Positions 4,975 to 10,813 of a stretch of DNA of 10,813 bases are shown piece after piece. The notes beneath the pieces are model-generated. The model was given only the letters and a program-made list of their open reading frames with translations. It was not told the DNA's origin and did no database searches. The stretch's first letter is position 1. Each line of letters opens with the position of its first letter. The position numbers and the translations under genes were made by a program. Origin of the DNA: Chlamydiae bacterium RIFCSPHIGHO2_12_FULL_49_9 (GTDB lineage Bacteria > Chlamydiota > Chlamydiia > Chlamydiales > SM23-39); the NCBI GenBank assembly GCA_001794935.1, contig MGLY01000004.1:1-10813 (forward strand), given 5' to 3'.

Positions 4975-5688
4975 ATGGTACTGCCTGTTGCGCCCCCTTC
5001 TTTTCTCTCTACTCTCTTTTCAGAACCTCTTATTGAGCCAAGGGTGGCTAAAAAAGTGGCGGCTGTCGCTTTGGCTTGCTTGGTCGTTTTTGGATTGAAT
5101 TTCGCCGGCGTTGCCAATGCTTTGATGTTTGGCGGGCTGACATGGATCGATGAACGGACGCTTCGGGAAGAAAAAACTGATTGGTTTGATGGAAAGTCGG
5201 TTGAGTTGGTTCCCTTTGTAAAATCGTTTCTGTGGATCTCTTTGCAAAGAGTTGCCATAAGCGTCATTTGCATTGCTGCTTTTGTCTTGGGAGGTTTTGT
5301 TCTTCCGGTCGGAAACCCTCAAGTAGCTCTTGAAGCTCTCAAAATGGCCGGCTTTCTTCAATTCATTTTTAGGACAGTGATTATCGCTCCAATTGCAGAA
5401 GAGATTTTATTCCGCGGGTTTTTGCAAGAGAGGCTGGAAGATCGGTCCATTCTTCTCCCGTTTTCTAAAGAGACGCGCGAAGAGATCTGCAATGTCGCTC
5501 AAGCCATTCTTTTCGGATTTGCCCATATCACCGGGGGGCAAGTCAGCGAGGCCGGCAAATGGATCGTGATGGCGATTACCACTCACATGGGATATGCGTT
5601 CGGCAAGTTAAAGCTGAAAAAAAAGAGTCTCGTAACTCCCATGCTGATGCATGGCGCGTTTAACGGCGTGGCCGTTGCTCTAGCTTAA
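4975..5688 (+). CDS. CPBP-family intramembrane metalloprotease
   Basis: The 237-aa membrane protein carries all three CPBP (CAAX protease/bacteriocin-processing, Abi) motifs: EEILFR with E142, E143 and R147; FGFAH with H184; and HGAFN with H226 and N230. These are the conserved catalytic and metal-binding residues of the Rce1-like fold. Hydrophobic segments lie at about 27-50, 90-112, 127-141, 172-186, 194-210 and 221-236. Family members cleave membrane-associated substrates; in bacteria, roles include bacteriocin immunity and peptide maturation. The substrate here is unknown. The start is weak: AGGA lies about 11 nt before ATG 4975, yet no better in-frame ATG exists. The 3' end overlaps the convergent ABC-F gene by 9 bp, with no terminator between, so antisense overlap of the two messages is likely. 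Confidence 0.9.
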   Translation: MVLPVAPPSFLSTLFSEPLIEPRVAKKVAAVALACLVVFGLNFAGVANALMFGGLTWIDERTLREEKTDWFDGKSVELVPFVKSFLWISLQRVAISVICIAAFVLGGFVLPVGNPQVALEALKMAGFLQFIFRTVIIAPIAEEILFRGFLQERLEDRSILLPFSKETREEICNVAQAILFGFAHITGGQVSEAGKWIVMAITTHMGYAFGKLKLKKKSLVTPMLMHGAFNGVAVALA

Positions 5689-7476
5689 GTCATTCAGCTT
5701 CTTTTCGAGGATTTCCCATCGGATATAGAGCCTTTCGATTTGCGTCTCGGTTAAAGCGATCGATGCGCAGAGCTCGGAAAGGCGCGCCGGATCTTCCGCC
5801 ACTTTTGGATCGAGAAGAAGCAGATTGAACGCTTGAACTTCCCCTTCATGTTTTAAGATTTTTCCTTCGATTTCCTCATATTCTTTTTTCTCCAGGTAGG
5901 AGAGTTTGCCTTTGGGGCGGGGAGATGCTTCCGCTTTCTTCTCCTCTTTCGGTTTAGGGGGCGCTTTTTGGGCGGCTTGCCACTGAGAAAAATCGGAGAA
6001 AAGGGGCGTTTCATTTGGATTGCCGAGAGCGAGAATTGAATTGCACACCCGATCGAGCATGCACCGATCATGCGTGATGAGGGCGATGGCTCCGGGAAAA
6101 TCGAGGAGGCTGTCTTCCAAGATCTCAAGCGTTGGAATATCGAGATCGTTCGTCGGTTCATCCAAGAGCAAAACATCGGCAGGCATCAGCATGAGGTGGG
6201 CAATCGCAATTCTCGCCCTCTCTCCGCCCGACAACTTTTTAATCGGCAAATCGAGAAGATCCGGAGAAAACAAAAACCTTTTGCACCAGCCATTGACATG
6301 CACTTCCTGGCCCCGGAAAGAGACGTAATCTCCCTTCGGCGAAAGGGCGTCTCGAAGAGTCGTTTCCAAAGGGAGCTTCATTCTGTGCTGATCGAAGTAG
6401 ACCACTTTGAGATCATCGGCCCTTTTTAGAGTCCCTTGAGTTTGCTCGATCTCTCCATTGAGAAGGCGGAGCAACGTCGTCTTCCCCGAGCCATTGGGCC
6501 CCATAAGGCCTAATCTCACCCCCGGAGAAAGGGTGAAGTCGAGATGGGAGAAAAGGGTTTTGTCTCCGACAGTCATCGAGAGGTTTTTGGCGACGAGAAG
6601 CTTTCTTGTCTCCCGTTCACTGGATGTGAATTCGAGCTTGGCTCTCACTTCTTTGTTTCTTCTCCCAAGCTCTTTGTGCTCTTTTAAGATCTGATGCGCC
6701 TCGTCGATTCTCGACTGCGATTTTGTCGTTCTCGCTTTCACACCGGCCCTCAGCCACTCGGTTTCCCGTCTCGCCTTTGTCGCAAGCGATTTTTCTTGCT
6801 GAATCTGACCTTCCAAAAAGATCTCTTTTTGCAAAAGAAACTTCGCATAGCTCCCGTCGATAGCGAACATGCCCTTGGGATAGGCCGGACTAATCTCAAT
6901 GATTCGATTCGTCGCGTTTTGTAAGAAGTAGCGGTCGTGGCTGACGAGAAGATAGGTCGGCGCTTCTCTTGCCAAAAACTTTTCAAGCCAGAGGATCCCT
7001 TCCAAATCGAGATGGTTTGTCGGCTCGTCGAGAAGAAGGACGTCAGGGCTTAAAATAAGAACAGACGCGATCCCCAGCCGTTTTTTCCATCCGCCTGAAA
7101 GAAGATCGGCTGCGGGCTCATCTCCTTTAAATCCCAGCTTGCTCAGCCACATTTCGGCGAGCCGCTCCTTTTCATAAACGGGAAGATCTTTTGGCGCCGC
7201 GTTGATGAGAACTTGTTGAGGAGATAGGTGGGCAAACTCACACTCTTGGGGCACAAAGCCGACCACAAGCCCTTTTCTCGGAGATAGGAGGCCCTGATCG
7301 GGCTTCTCGATCCCGGCCAAAATCTTTAAGAGGGTCGATTTGCCCGAGCCGTTGGGGCCGATGAGACCGATCCTGTCTTTGGCAAAGACGCTTAAAGAAA
7401 AATCTTTAAATAGAGTCCTCATTCCAAATGATTTTTGAAGGAATTGGCAGCTTAAAAGGAGGCTCATGGAGGCCAT
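5680..7476 (-). CDS. uup: ABC-F family ATPase, Uup type
   Basis: The 598-aa soluble protein has two ABC domains and no membrane segment, which defines ABC-F. Domain 1 has Walker A GPNGSGKST (40-48), signature LSGGWKKR (126-133), Walker B DVLLLDEPTNHLD (145-157) and switch His180. The inter-domain linker (about 210-290) is charged and helical, as in the ribosome-contacting linker of ABC-F proteins. Domain 2 has GPNGSGKTT (326-334), LSGGERAR (415-422), DVLLLDEPTNDLD (434-446) and His469. A Lys/Pro-rich hinge (505-525) leads to a C-terminal coiled coil (about 525-596), the hallmark of Uup, which binds branched DNA in E. coli; ABC-F proteins also act on stalled ribosomes. ATG 7474-7476 has little Shine-Dalgarno, and Met4 (7465-7467) is an alternative start. 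It is monocistronic and overlaps the protease gene tail-to-tail. Confidence 0.95.
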   Translation of the reverse strand: MASMSLLLSCQFLQKSFGMRTLFKDFSLSVFAKDRIGLIGPNGSGKSTLLKILAGIEKPDQGLLSPRKGLVVGFVPQECEFAHLSPQQVLINAAPKDLPVYEKERLAEMWLSKLGFKGDEPAADLLSGGWKKRLGIASVLILSPDVLLLDEPTNHLDLEGILWLEKFLAREAPTYLLVSHDRYFLQNATNRIIEISPAYPKGMFAIDGSYAKFLLQKEIFLEGQIQQEKSLATKARRETEWLRAGVKARTTKSQSRIDEAHQILKEHKELGRRNKEVRAKLEFTSSERETRKLLVAKNLSMTVGDKTLFSHLDFTLSPGVRLGLMGPNGSGKTTLLRLLNGEIEQTQGTLKRADDLKVVYFDQHRMKLPLETTLRDALSPKGDYVSFRGQEVHVNGWCKRFLFSPDLLDLPIKKLSGGERARIAIAHLMLMPADVLLLDEPTNDLDIPTLEILEDSLLDFPGAIALITHDRCMLDRVCNSILALGNPNETPLFSDFSQWQAAQKAPPKPKEEKKAEASPRPKGKLSYLEKKEYEEIEGKILKHEGEVQAFNLLLLDPKVAEDPARLSELCASIALTETQIERLYIRWEILEKKLNDLS

Positions 7477-7530
7477 TATAGCCGGATGGGATCGCTGTGT
7501 ACAGAGACGATCTTTTGTTAAATAAATATT

Positions 7531-7554
7531 TTAATTTACAATTATTGTAATTAA
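7531..7554. promoter_or_regulatory. Dyad overlapping the -35 box (possible operator)
   Basis: TTACAAT (7536-7542) and ATTGTAA (7544-7550) are perfect inverted repeats around T7543. Counting one extra T on the left, the symmetry extends to TTAATTTACAAT and ATTGTAATTAA. The right half is the -35 box of the promoter at 7545-7573. A further ATTGTAA half-site lies at 7576-7582, near the expected transcription start. A repressor binding here would block the gene at 7601. The region is AT-rich, so chance symmetry is possible. Confidence 0.4.
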
Positions 7555-7573
7555 ACGGAGTTTTGTTTATAAT
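7545..7573 (+). promoter_or_regulatory. Promoter of the gene at 7601
   Basis: TTGTAA (7545-7550), a 17-bp spacer and a consensus TATAAT (7568-7573). Transcription would start near 7580, giving a leader of about 20 nt with no clear Shine-Dalgarno. Confidence 0.65.
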
Positions 7574-7600
7574 TTATTGTAAAACTAATACGGTTAAAAT

Positions 7601-8611
7601 ATGCGTTGTTTTTCGTTTAAAGATACTCGGGTTGTGTCTTCCAAAGGGAATCTGAGGGGAACTGTAGTTCATAACGGTTCAGGGGATGTTTACGGCGGGG
7701 TCTATGGCTGCGATTCTAACAACAAAATTCGCCTAAAATGCGCGGGTGTTTTCTTCTCTGCACCTTTTGTGGCGGTTGGAAGAGTTGCTCTTCGTGCGCT
7801 GATGTGGACTCCAAGGGCTTGCTGGGAAGGGTACAAGAGAGGACTAAAATCTTGGGAAAACAGGCGCGTAGAAATCCTGCGAAGCGATGCAATTGATAAG
7901 AAATTGCCTGGCAAAGCGGATCTCGCTCTCAGAGTTGCGGCGTGCACTCTTTATGTCTTGGGAAGAGACCTTCTTAAAATCGTTGCGATTCCATTTGCCG
8001 CTCTTTACACCATGTTTTGGTCCATAGGTTCTATCGTCGCCCCACTCACGGCGCGAAGAGAAATAGCTAAAGCGGAAGAAGCGACCTATGTCGACTTGGG
8101 AAATATGGTAGCCTGGTACTACCCTTTCCATGCGGCCGGTTTGATTGCTCCGTGTATGCAACCCAAAAGAGTTTGGGATGAGCGCAATCTCTATCGACTG
8201 TTCCCCGACTTCTCTCCCAAAACAATTAGAAGCCAGCTTCTTCTCCTGAAAAAACAGCTCGACTCGATGAGTGTCTATTTTTCTCCTGAAGATCACAAAC
8301 ATTTTATAGACATTGTTCAAGCTCTAAGGGCGACTGTAAAGACAATTGTCGGCTATTCTGATGGGGATGAATATGACCTCATTCAAGAAAATGAAAAAGA
8401 ACTCTTTGAAGCTACCCACGAAACTTATGCAAGGCGCAAAGTTCTGGAAAAGGGAGCTTGTCTTGCCGAATTGAACACTCTTGTAAGCTCGTACAGGAAG
8501 GAGCTTGTCTCTTCAGAAGAAATGCCGGCACGAGACCGTTCTTTAGATGAGATCAAGACGCGTTTCGAAGGAATATCTAATTGGCTCTCTAAAAATCCCA
8601 AAAGTTCCTAA
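7601..8611 (+). CDS. Unrecognised membrane-associated protein, 336 aa
   Basis: The family is not recognised. The N-terminus (1-45) is polar, with a Gly-rich stretch (HNGSGDVYGGVYG, 24-36). Hydrophobic regions are at about 47-70, 106-149 (a double-length stretch with a short polar break, GRDLLK, around 121-126) and 168-186. The remaining C-terminal part (about 190-336) is charged and helical, with a likely coiled region at 205-225 (SQLLLLKKQLDSM) and 260-300. The long bilobed hydrophobic stretch recalls chlamydial Inc proteins, but that is shape only. There is no signal peptide. ATG 7601 has a poor Shine-Dalgarno, but the promoter is good, with a consensus -10. The layout resembles the protein at 72-1523 (hydrophobic first half, charged helical second half), though I see no clear sequence match. 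Confidence 0.83.
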   Translation: MRCFSFKDTRVVSSKGNLRGTVVHNGSGDVYGGVYGCDSNNKIRLKCAGVFFSAPFVAVGRVALRALMWTPRACWEGYKRGLKSWENRRVEILRSDAIDKKLPGKADLALRVAACTLYVLGRDLLKIVAIPFAALYTMFWSIGSIVAPLTARREIAKAEEATYVDLGNMVAWYYPFHAAGLIAPCMQPKRVWDERNLYRLFPDFSPKTIRSQLLLLKKQLDSMSVYFSPEDHKHFIDIVQALRATVKTIVGYSDGDEYDLIQENEKELFEATHETYARRKVLEKGACLAELNTLVSSYRKELVSSEEMPARDRSLDEIKTRFEGISNWLSKNPKSS

Positions 8612-8662
8612 TCTTGCCAAAGATTGTCAAATCTGCCATCTAGAATTTTAGGCAGGTGACAT

Positions 8663-10117
8663 ATGTTAAAGAGGCTCTTTGCAAGAAAACCGATGAGAGG
8701 GGAATTCGTCGAACTCGACGATGAGAGACATGGGCTGAGGCGCCATCTCAAGGCGATCCATCTCATCTCGATCGGCATCGGCGCCATCATCGGGGCTGGG
8801 ATTTTCGTCATCACGGGGCAAGCCGCCGCTGAATACGCTGGCCCTGCAGTTGTTCTCTCCTTCATCGTCGCCTCTTTCATCTGCATCTTTGCGGGCCTTT
8901 GCTACGCAGAGCTCTCATCCCTTATTCCGATCTCGGGCGGCTCTTATTCTTACTCTTATGTCTCGATGGGGGAGTTTCCCGCTTGGATCGTCGGCTGGGT
9001 CGTCACTGCCCAATATCTTGCCTCTGCTTCGACGGTTGCCGTCGGCTGGTCGGGCTATTTTATGAGCATCCTCAAAGACTTTGGCCTTTATCTTCCCTCC
9101 GATTTTGCTCAAGCCCCCTTCGCTTATGACGCGGCGACGGGATTGGGCTGGAGCGGCGCTATCTTGAACATTCCCGCCATGTTTCTTGTCGCCCTCGTTT
9201 GTCTTCTCATCTCGATCGGAATTAAAGCAGCCGCCCACTTTACGAATGCAATGGTGGCTATCAAGCTCTCTACGATCCTTCTTTTCATCTGCATCGGCCT
9301 TTTCCACATCAACCCTGCCAACTGGACGCCCTTCATTCCCGACAATACGGGCGTTTTTGGCGAATTTGGGTGGAGCGGCATCCTCAGAGGCGCCGGCCTT
9401 GTGTTTTTCGCCTACGTCGGCTTTGATACGGTCTCAACGCTTGCGCAAGATGCGGTCAATCCGCAAAAAGATCTTCCGCGCGGCATACTCGGCTCTCTTG
9501 GCATCTGTACAATCGCCTATATTATCACGGCCCTTATCCTGACAGGTGTTGTCAGCTACACTCTTCTCGGCGTACCCGATCCAATGGCCATTGCCCTCAA
9601 TGCGATGGGCCCGCAGTTTTTCTGGATTGGTTTCATCGTCAAAATCGCCATCCTAGCCGGCCTCTCGTCTGTCGTCCTCGTCCAACTTCTCGGCCAAACG
9701 CGCGTTTTTCTCGCCATCAGCAAAGATGGGCTTCTTCCGCACCGCTTTGCCAAGCTGCACTCCACCCTCCGGACTCCCGTCTTTAGCTCTACCATCACCG
9801 GCATTACTTCGATGCTCATCGCGGGATTTTTCCCCGTGGATATCTTGGGGAGCCTCGTCTCCATGACTACCCTCTTTCTCTTTACGATTGTCTGTCTTGG
9901 CGTCTGGATTCTCCGCCATACTCATCCCGAATTCAACCGCCCCTTCAAAGTGCCTCTTGTTCCCTATATTCCTCTCATCGGCATCATCATCTGCATTGCC
10001 CAAATGTGTTTTCTCCCGCTCATTACCTGGCTTCAGCTAGCCCTCTGGCTTCTCCTCGGCCTCGCCATCTACTTCGGATACGGCGTCAGGAATAGTAAGA
10101 TCAGTAAATGTAAATAA
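8663..10117 (+). CDS. APC-family amino-acid permease
   Basis: The 484-aa protein is hydrophobic throughout and has the length and about 12 membrane helices of APC-superfamily transporters. TM1 carries the substrate-binding glycine motif (GIGAIIGAGIFVITG, 38-52). TM6 and the loop after it (FFAYVGFDTVSTL, then QDAVNPQKDLPRGI, 248-275) match the cationic amino-acid transporter/YfnA subgroup, as does TRVFLAISKDGLLP in the TM8-9 loop. It probably imports an amino acid through the inner membrane by proton symport or exchange; the specificity cannot be read from the sequence. For an intracellular organism it would draw on host amino acids. The start ATG 8663 has a strong Shine-Dalgarno (GCAGGTGA ending 3 nt before it). 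It lies 51 bp after the gene at 7601-8611, without a clear terminator between them, so cotranscription is possible. The large palindrome follows 17 bp after its stop. Confidence 0.95.
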   Translation: MLKRLFARKPMRGEFVELDDERHGLRRHLKAIHLISIGIGAIIGAGIFVITGQAAAEYAGPAVVLSFIVASFICIFAGLCYAELSSLIPISGGSYSYSYVSMGEFPAWIVGWVVTAQYLASASTVAVGWSGYFMSILKDFGLYLPSDFAQAPFAYDAATGLGWSGAILNIPAMFLVALVCLLISIGIKAAAHFTNAMVAIKLSTILLFICIGLFHINPANWTPFIPDNTGVFGEFGWSGILRGAGLVFFAYVGFDTVSTLAQDAVNPQKDLPRGILGSLGICTIAYIITALILTGVVSYTLLGVPDPMAIALNAMGPQFFWIGFIVKIAILAGLSSVVLVQLLGQTRVFLAISKDGLLPHRFAKLHSTLRTPVFSSTITGITSMLIAGFFPVDILGSLVSMTTLFLFTIVCLGVWILRHTHPEFNRPFKVPLVPYIPLIGIIICIAQMCFLPLITWLQLALWLLLGLAIYFGYGVRNSKISKCK

Positions 10118-10134
10118 AGTAAGTTTTAGGAAAT

Positions 10135-10638
10135 GACAGTCGGGGACAAGGTGCCCTTGTCCCCCGCTGCCCCCGTGCGCCTAACTACAGACTCGATAAA
10201 CCGCGTCCTCGGCGAGGAGGTGTGCAAAGCACTACCCCCATCGGCCACAAAGTGGCCTTCGCCTGCGGTGCGATTTCTCTTCGCTGTAGCGGCTAAGGGC
10301 TGCACTGCGAGCCCCGATTTCATCGGGGACCCCTCGCATTGCAGAGCTGGGGAAGGAGGCCTTCCCCGCCCCTTCCCCACTCCGTGCAGATCCGAAGGTT
10401 TGGGGGACGGGGGGCTTCCCCCAAGTACTGAAACGCGAGGGGGGTCCCCAATGAAATTGGGGCACGCGTTTCAGCCCATCGACGCTGGGACGAAGCAAAA
10501 TCGAACCGCAGGCGAAGCCCGTTTCGGGCGATGGGGGTAGTGCTTTGCACACCCCCTCGCCGAGGACTCGATTTGGCAAGCTCCCAGGTAGTCGCAATGA
10601 GGGGGAGCGGGGGACGGGGAACCTCGTCCCCGACTGTC
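10135..10638. repeat. 504-bp nested palindromic element
   Basis: The terminal inverted repeat GACAGTCGGGGAC (10135-10147) pairs with 10626-10638. Inside, 10205-10243 and 10529-10567 are inverted copies matching at 38 of 39 positions, and CTTCGCCTGCGGT.CGATTT (from 10257) matches the inverse of 10491-10517. Local hairpins line both arms: 10142-10164, 10222-10232, 10243-10257, 10300-10344 (containing CCCCGAT/ATCGGGG), 10349-10367, 10400-10424, 10428-10474 (containing CCCCAAT/ATTGGGG) and 10611-10631. The midpoint is near 10386. No convincing protein or target-site duplication is visible. It could be a non-autonomous mobile palindrome, a structured RNA after the permease message, or both. Confidence 0.9.
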
Positions 10639-10804
10639 TATTTAATATAATTAATATTACTGTTAATTAGAATATTAATTACGTTGCATAATATTTTAAT
10701 TGTAATTAATTGTTGGTGTGGTAGAATGAGCTTAGGGGCGTACTCCGTCTGGGACTGCGCCATCGATAAAAAACATCTCGTTGGCGAAGAGAAGGAGAAA
10801 ACCA
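10639..10804 (+). other. AT-rich intergenic region and leader of the next gene
   Basis: From 10639 to about 10710 the DNA is almost all A and T, with repeated TTAATTA-type words, in sharp contrast to the GC-rich palindrome before it. From about 10734 to 10804 it is more GC-balanced and would form a leader of about 70 nt. I see no riboswitch fold that I recognise and no ORF. Confidence 0.5.
10700..10727 (+). promoter_or_regulatory. Candidate promoter of the gene at 10805
   Basis: TTGTAA (10700-10705), a 16-bp spacer and TAGAAT (10722-10727). The -35 lies inside ATTGTAATTAA, the same 11-mer that covers the -35 of the promoter at 7545-7573. Confidence 0.5.
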
Positions 10805-10813
10805 ATGTCTGAT
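10805..10813 (+). CDS. Start of a gene cut by the window end
   Basis: ATG TCT GAT (Met-Ser-Asp) follows AAGGAG (10792-10797) with 7 nt spacing, the best Shine-Dalgarno in the window. A promoter candidate lies upstream. Only three codons are present, so nothing can be said about the product. Confidence 0.55.

Noticed and set aside
8610..8634. Terminator between the genes at 7601 and 8663
   Set aside because: AATCTT-GCCA-AAGATT and AGATT-GTCA-AATCT are short AT-rich dyads with no T-run, too weak to call.
10126..10597. Several overlapping open frames inside the large palindrome
   Set aside because: GC-rich inverted repeats leave all frames open by composition. The translations mirror each other across the symmetry centre, with no start signals and no protein-like pattern.
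10131..10643. Target-site duplication around the 504-bp palindrome
   Set aside because: The left flank (GGAAAT) and right flank (TATTTA) do not form a convincing direct repeat, so transposition cannot be claimed from the ends alone.

Overview
This window looks like chromosomal DNA from a host-associated, moderately AT-rich bacterium. My best guess is an environmental Chlamydiota of the Waddlia/Estrella/Parachlamydia kind. That rests on the mix of unrecognised membrane proteins with hydrophobic N-terminal halves and charged C-terminal halves, a small Lys-rich protein, a tRNA without encoded CCA, and weak or absent Shine-Dalgarno sites beside a few strong ones. No single gene proves the taxon. 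About 80% of the window is coding.

Left part (1-4604). A fragment of a GC-rich palindromic repeat sits at the very edge (about 6-44). Next comes an unrecognised membrane protein (72-1523, minus), then a complete tRNA-Leu with anticodon CAA (1680-1763, plus). The tRNA runs directly into roughly 430 bp packed with about eleven hairpins (1755-2191). The first hairpin is a perfect 29-bp inverted copy of the tRNA 3' end. A dinD-like gene (2200-3078, minus) follows. A second copy of the 'tRNA 3' end + hairpin + 43-nt repeat' block lies at 3170-3276. The dinD gene is therefore bracketed by direct repeats that begin inside a tRNA, the layout expected of a small tRNA-targeted insertion, although no integrase is present. 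Beyond it are a TPR-like protein (3296-4213, minus) and a small exported or membrane protein (4278-4601, minus), closely spaced and possibly cotranscribed.

Middle part (4792-8611). These genes are a 38-residue Lys-rich ORF, a CPBP/Abi-type intramembrane protease (4975-5688, plus), an ABC-F ATPase of Uup type (5680-7476, minus, overlapping the protease gene tail-to-tail by 9 bp), and an unrecognised membrane protein (7601-8611, plus). The last has a clear promoter overlapped by a dyad.

Right part (8663-10813). An APC-family amino-acid permease (8663-10117, plus) is followed by about 500 bp of non-coding DNA forming one large nested palindrome (10135-10638). It has 13-bp terminal inverted repeats and a 39-nt arm pair matching at 38 positions. 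Internal hairpins on the two sides differ from each other but remain paired. An AT-rich promoter region and the first codons of another gene (ATG at 10805) end the window.

The genes do not form one pathway. Transport, translation-linked ATPase and membrane-protease functions are ordinary housekeeping. The unusual content is the palindromic DNA: two hairpin-rich tracts whose stems keep pairing while their sequences change, one of them derived in part from a tRNA gene.
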